In this document: piece after piece, positions 63,780 through 64,000 of the stretch
Position numbering within the stretch: the stretch's first letter is position 1
Layout of the letters: the number at the start of each line of letters is the position of its first letter
Source of the DNA: JAWWPG01 sp963820035
Lineage (GTDB): Bacteria > Actinomycetota > Actinomycetes > Propionibacteriales > Nocardioidaceae
Assembly (NCBI GenBank): GCA_963820035.1
Contig: CAWFYK010000009.1
Coordinates: forward strand, 62,001-126,000
Direction: 5' to 3'
Length of the DNA stretch: 64,000 bases
Notes under the pieces: generated by a model
What the model saw: only the letters and a program-made list of their open reading frames with translations
Database searches by the model: none
Told to the model about the DNA's origin: nothing
Position numbers and translations under genes: made by a program

Positions 63780-64000
63780 GTGACGTTGCTCCGCTCCCTC
63801 ATCCACCCTCTCGGGTCCGTCGTCACCTGGCGCCGTTGGATCTACCTGGTGCTCGGCGGCGCCGTCCTCGTGCCCTACGTCGTGGTGGTCGTTCCGGCAC
63901 TGTTGATCGTCGCTCGTCGTGGCGACGTCTGGGGAGTGCTCGGCGTGTTGGGTCTGGCGCTCGCCGCGATCGCCGCCATCGCGGCAACGTCCCTCCTCGC
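63780..64000 (+). CDS. 5' part of a membrane protein gene, cut by the window edge
   Basis: A GTG at 63780, with GGGAG 9 nt upstream, opens a frame that runs to the end of the window: a short basic N-terminus (MTLLRSLIHPLGSVVTWRRW) and then two hydrophobic helices (LVLGGAVLVPYVVVVVPALL; VLGVLGLALAAIAAIAATSLL in part). The N-terminus resembles the sensor region of actinobacterial histidine kinases, but nothing diagnostic is within the window. Confidence 0.5.
   Translation, partial: MTLLRSLIHPLGSVVTWRRWIYLVLGGAVLVPYVVVVVPALLIVARRGDVWGVLGVLGLALAAIAAIAATSLL

Overview
The window is high-GC DNA with GTG starts, TANNNT-type -10 boxes close to start codons, mycobacterial-style EtfBA/EtfD electron transfer genes and DUF222/HNH genes. 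These point to an actinobacterium, and the gene content fits the Nocardioidaceae best (inference; no rRNA gene is present to confirm it). I see no tRNA or rRNA gene, no CRISPR array, no phage and no intact insertion sequence.

Layout. 0-9.5 kb: secreted and envelope genes (a beta-propeller protein, an NhaA antiporter fused to a DsbA-like domain, a truncated YhgE/Pip-type membrane gene, a DUF1906 peptidoglycan-associated protein, a secreted protein of unknown function). 9.5-13 kb: a 22-bp tandem repeat array, an FMN reductase, an SDR and a 14-TM drug exporter. 13-19.4 kb: alpha-glucan metabolism (a GH63-type glucosidase overlapping glgX) and a secreted GH26-like hydrolase. 19.4-23.3 kb: a protein with the LQRxAGN leader seen on contractile-injection-system cargo, divergent from a sugar transporter.

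23.3-45.3 kb is the centrepiece. A 636-bp leader with four kinds of repeat or palindrome precedes a tightly coupled operon: etfB, etfA, etfD, an acyl-CoA dehydrogenase, a 66-codon ORF, a 3074-residue iterative synthase (KS-AT-KS-ACPx5-KR-DH) and a 1860-residue single-chain acyl-CoA carboxylase (BC-BCCP-central-CT). A convergent Sfp-type phosphopantetheinyl transferase follows. In this reading the carboxylase makes the extender, the transferase primes the carrier domains, the synthase builds and partly reduces a chain, and the dehydrogenase oxidises an acyl thioester with electrons passing through EtfBA to the membrane protein EtfD. All five carrier domains are near-identical 339-bp repeats and all have threonine where the phosphopantetheine serine is expected. 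The synthase has no enoylreductase or thioesterase domain. This is the best candidate for an undescribed lipid or polyketide pathway.

45.3-56.4 kb is a patchwork of small enzymes (aminoglycoside phosphotransferase-like kinase, two GNATs, tdh-kbl threonine catabolism, two methyltransferases, YciI, DinB/DUF664), many with a -10 box 6-8 nt before the start codon, mixed with decayed genes: a nuclease remnant, an internally deleted aminotransferase, a frameshifted ORF and a multiply broken DUF222/HNH gene. 56.4-64 kb: an overlapping three-gene operon (DUF2252, a MalT-like LuxR regulator, a small protein), a divergent FAD/Fe-S oxidoreductase, and the start of a membrane protein gene cut by the window edge.
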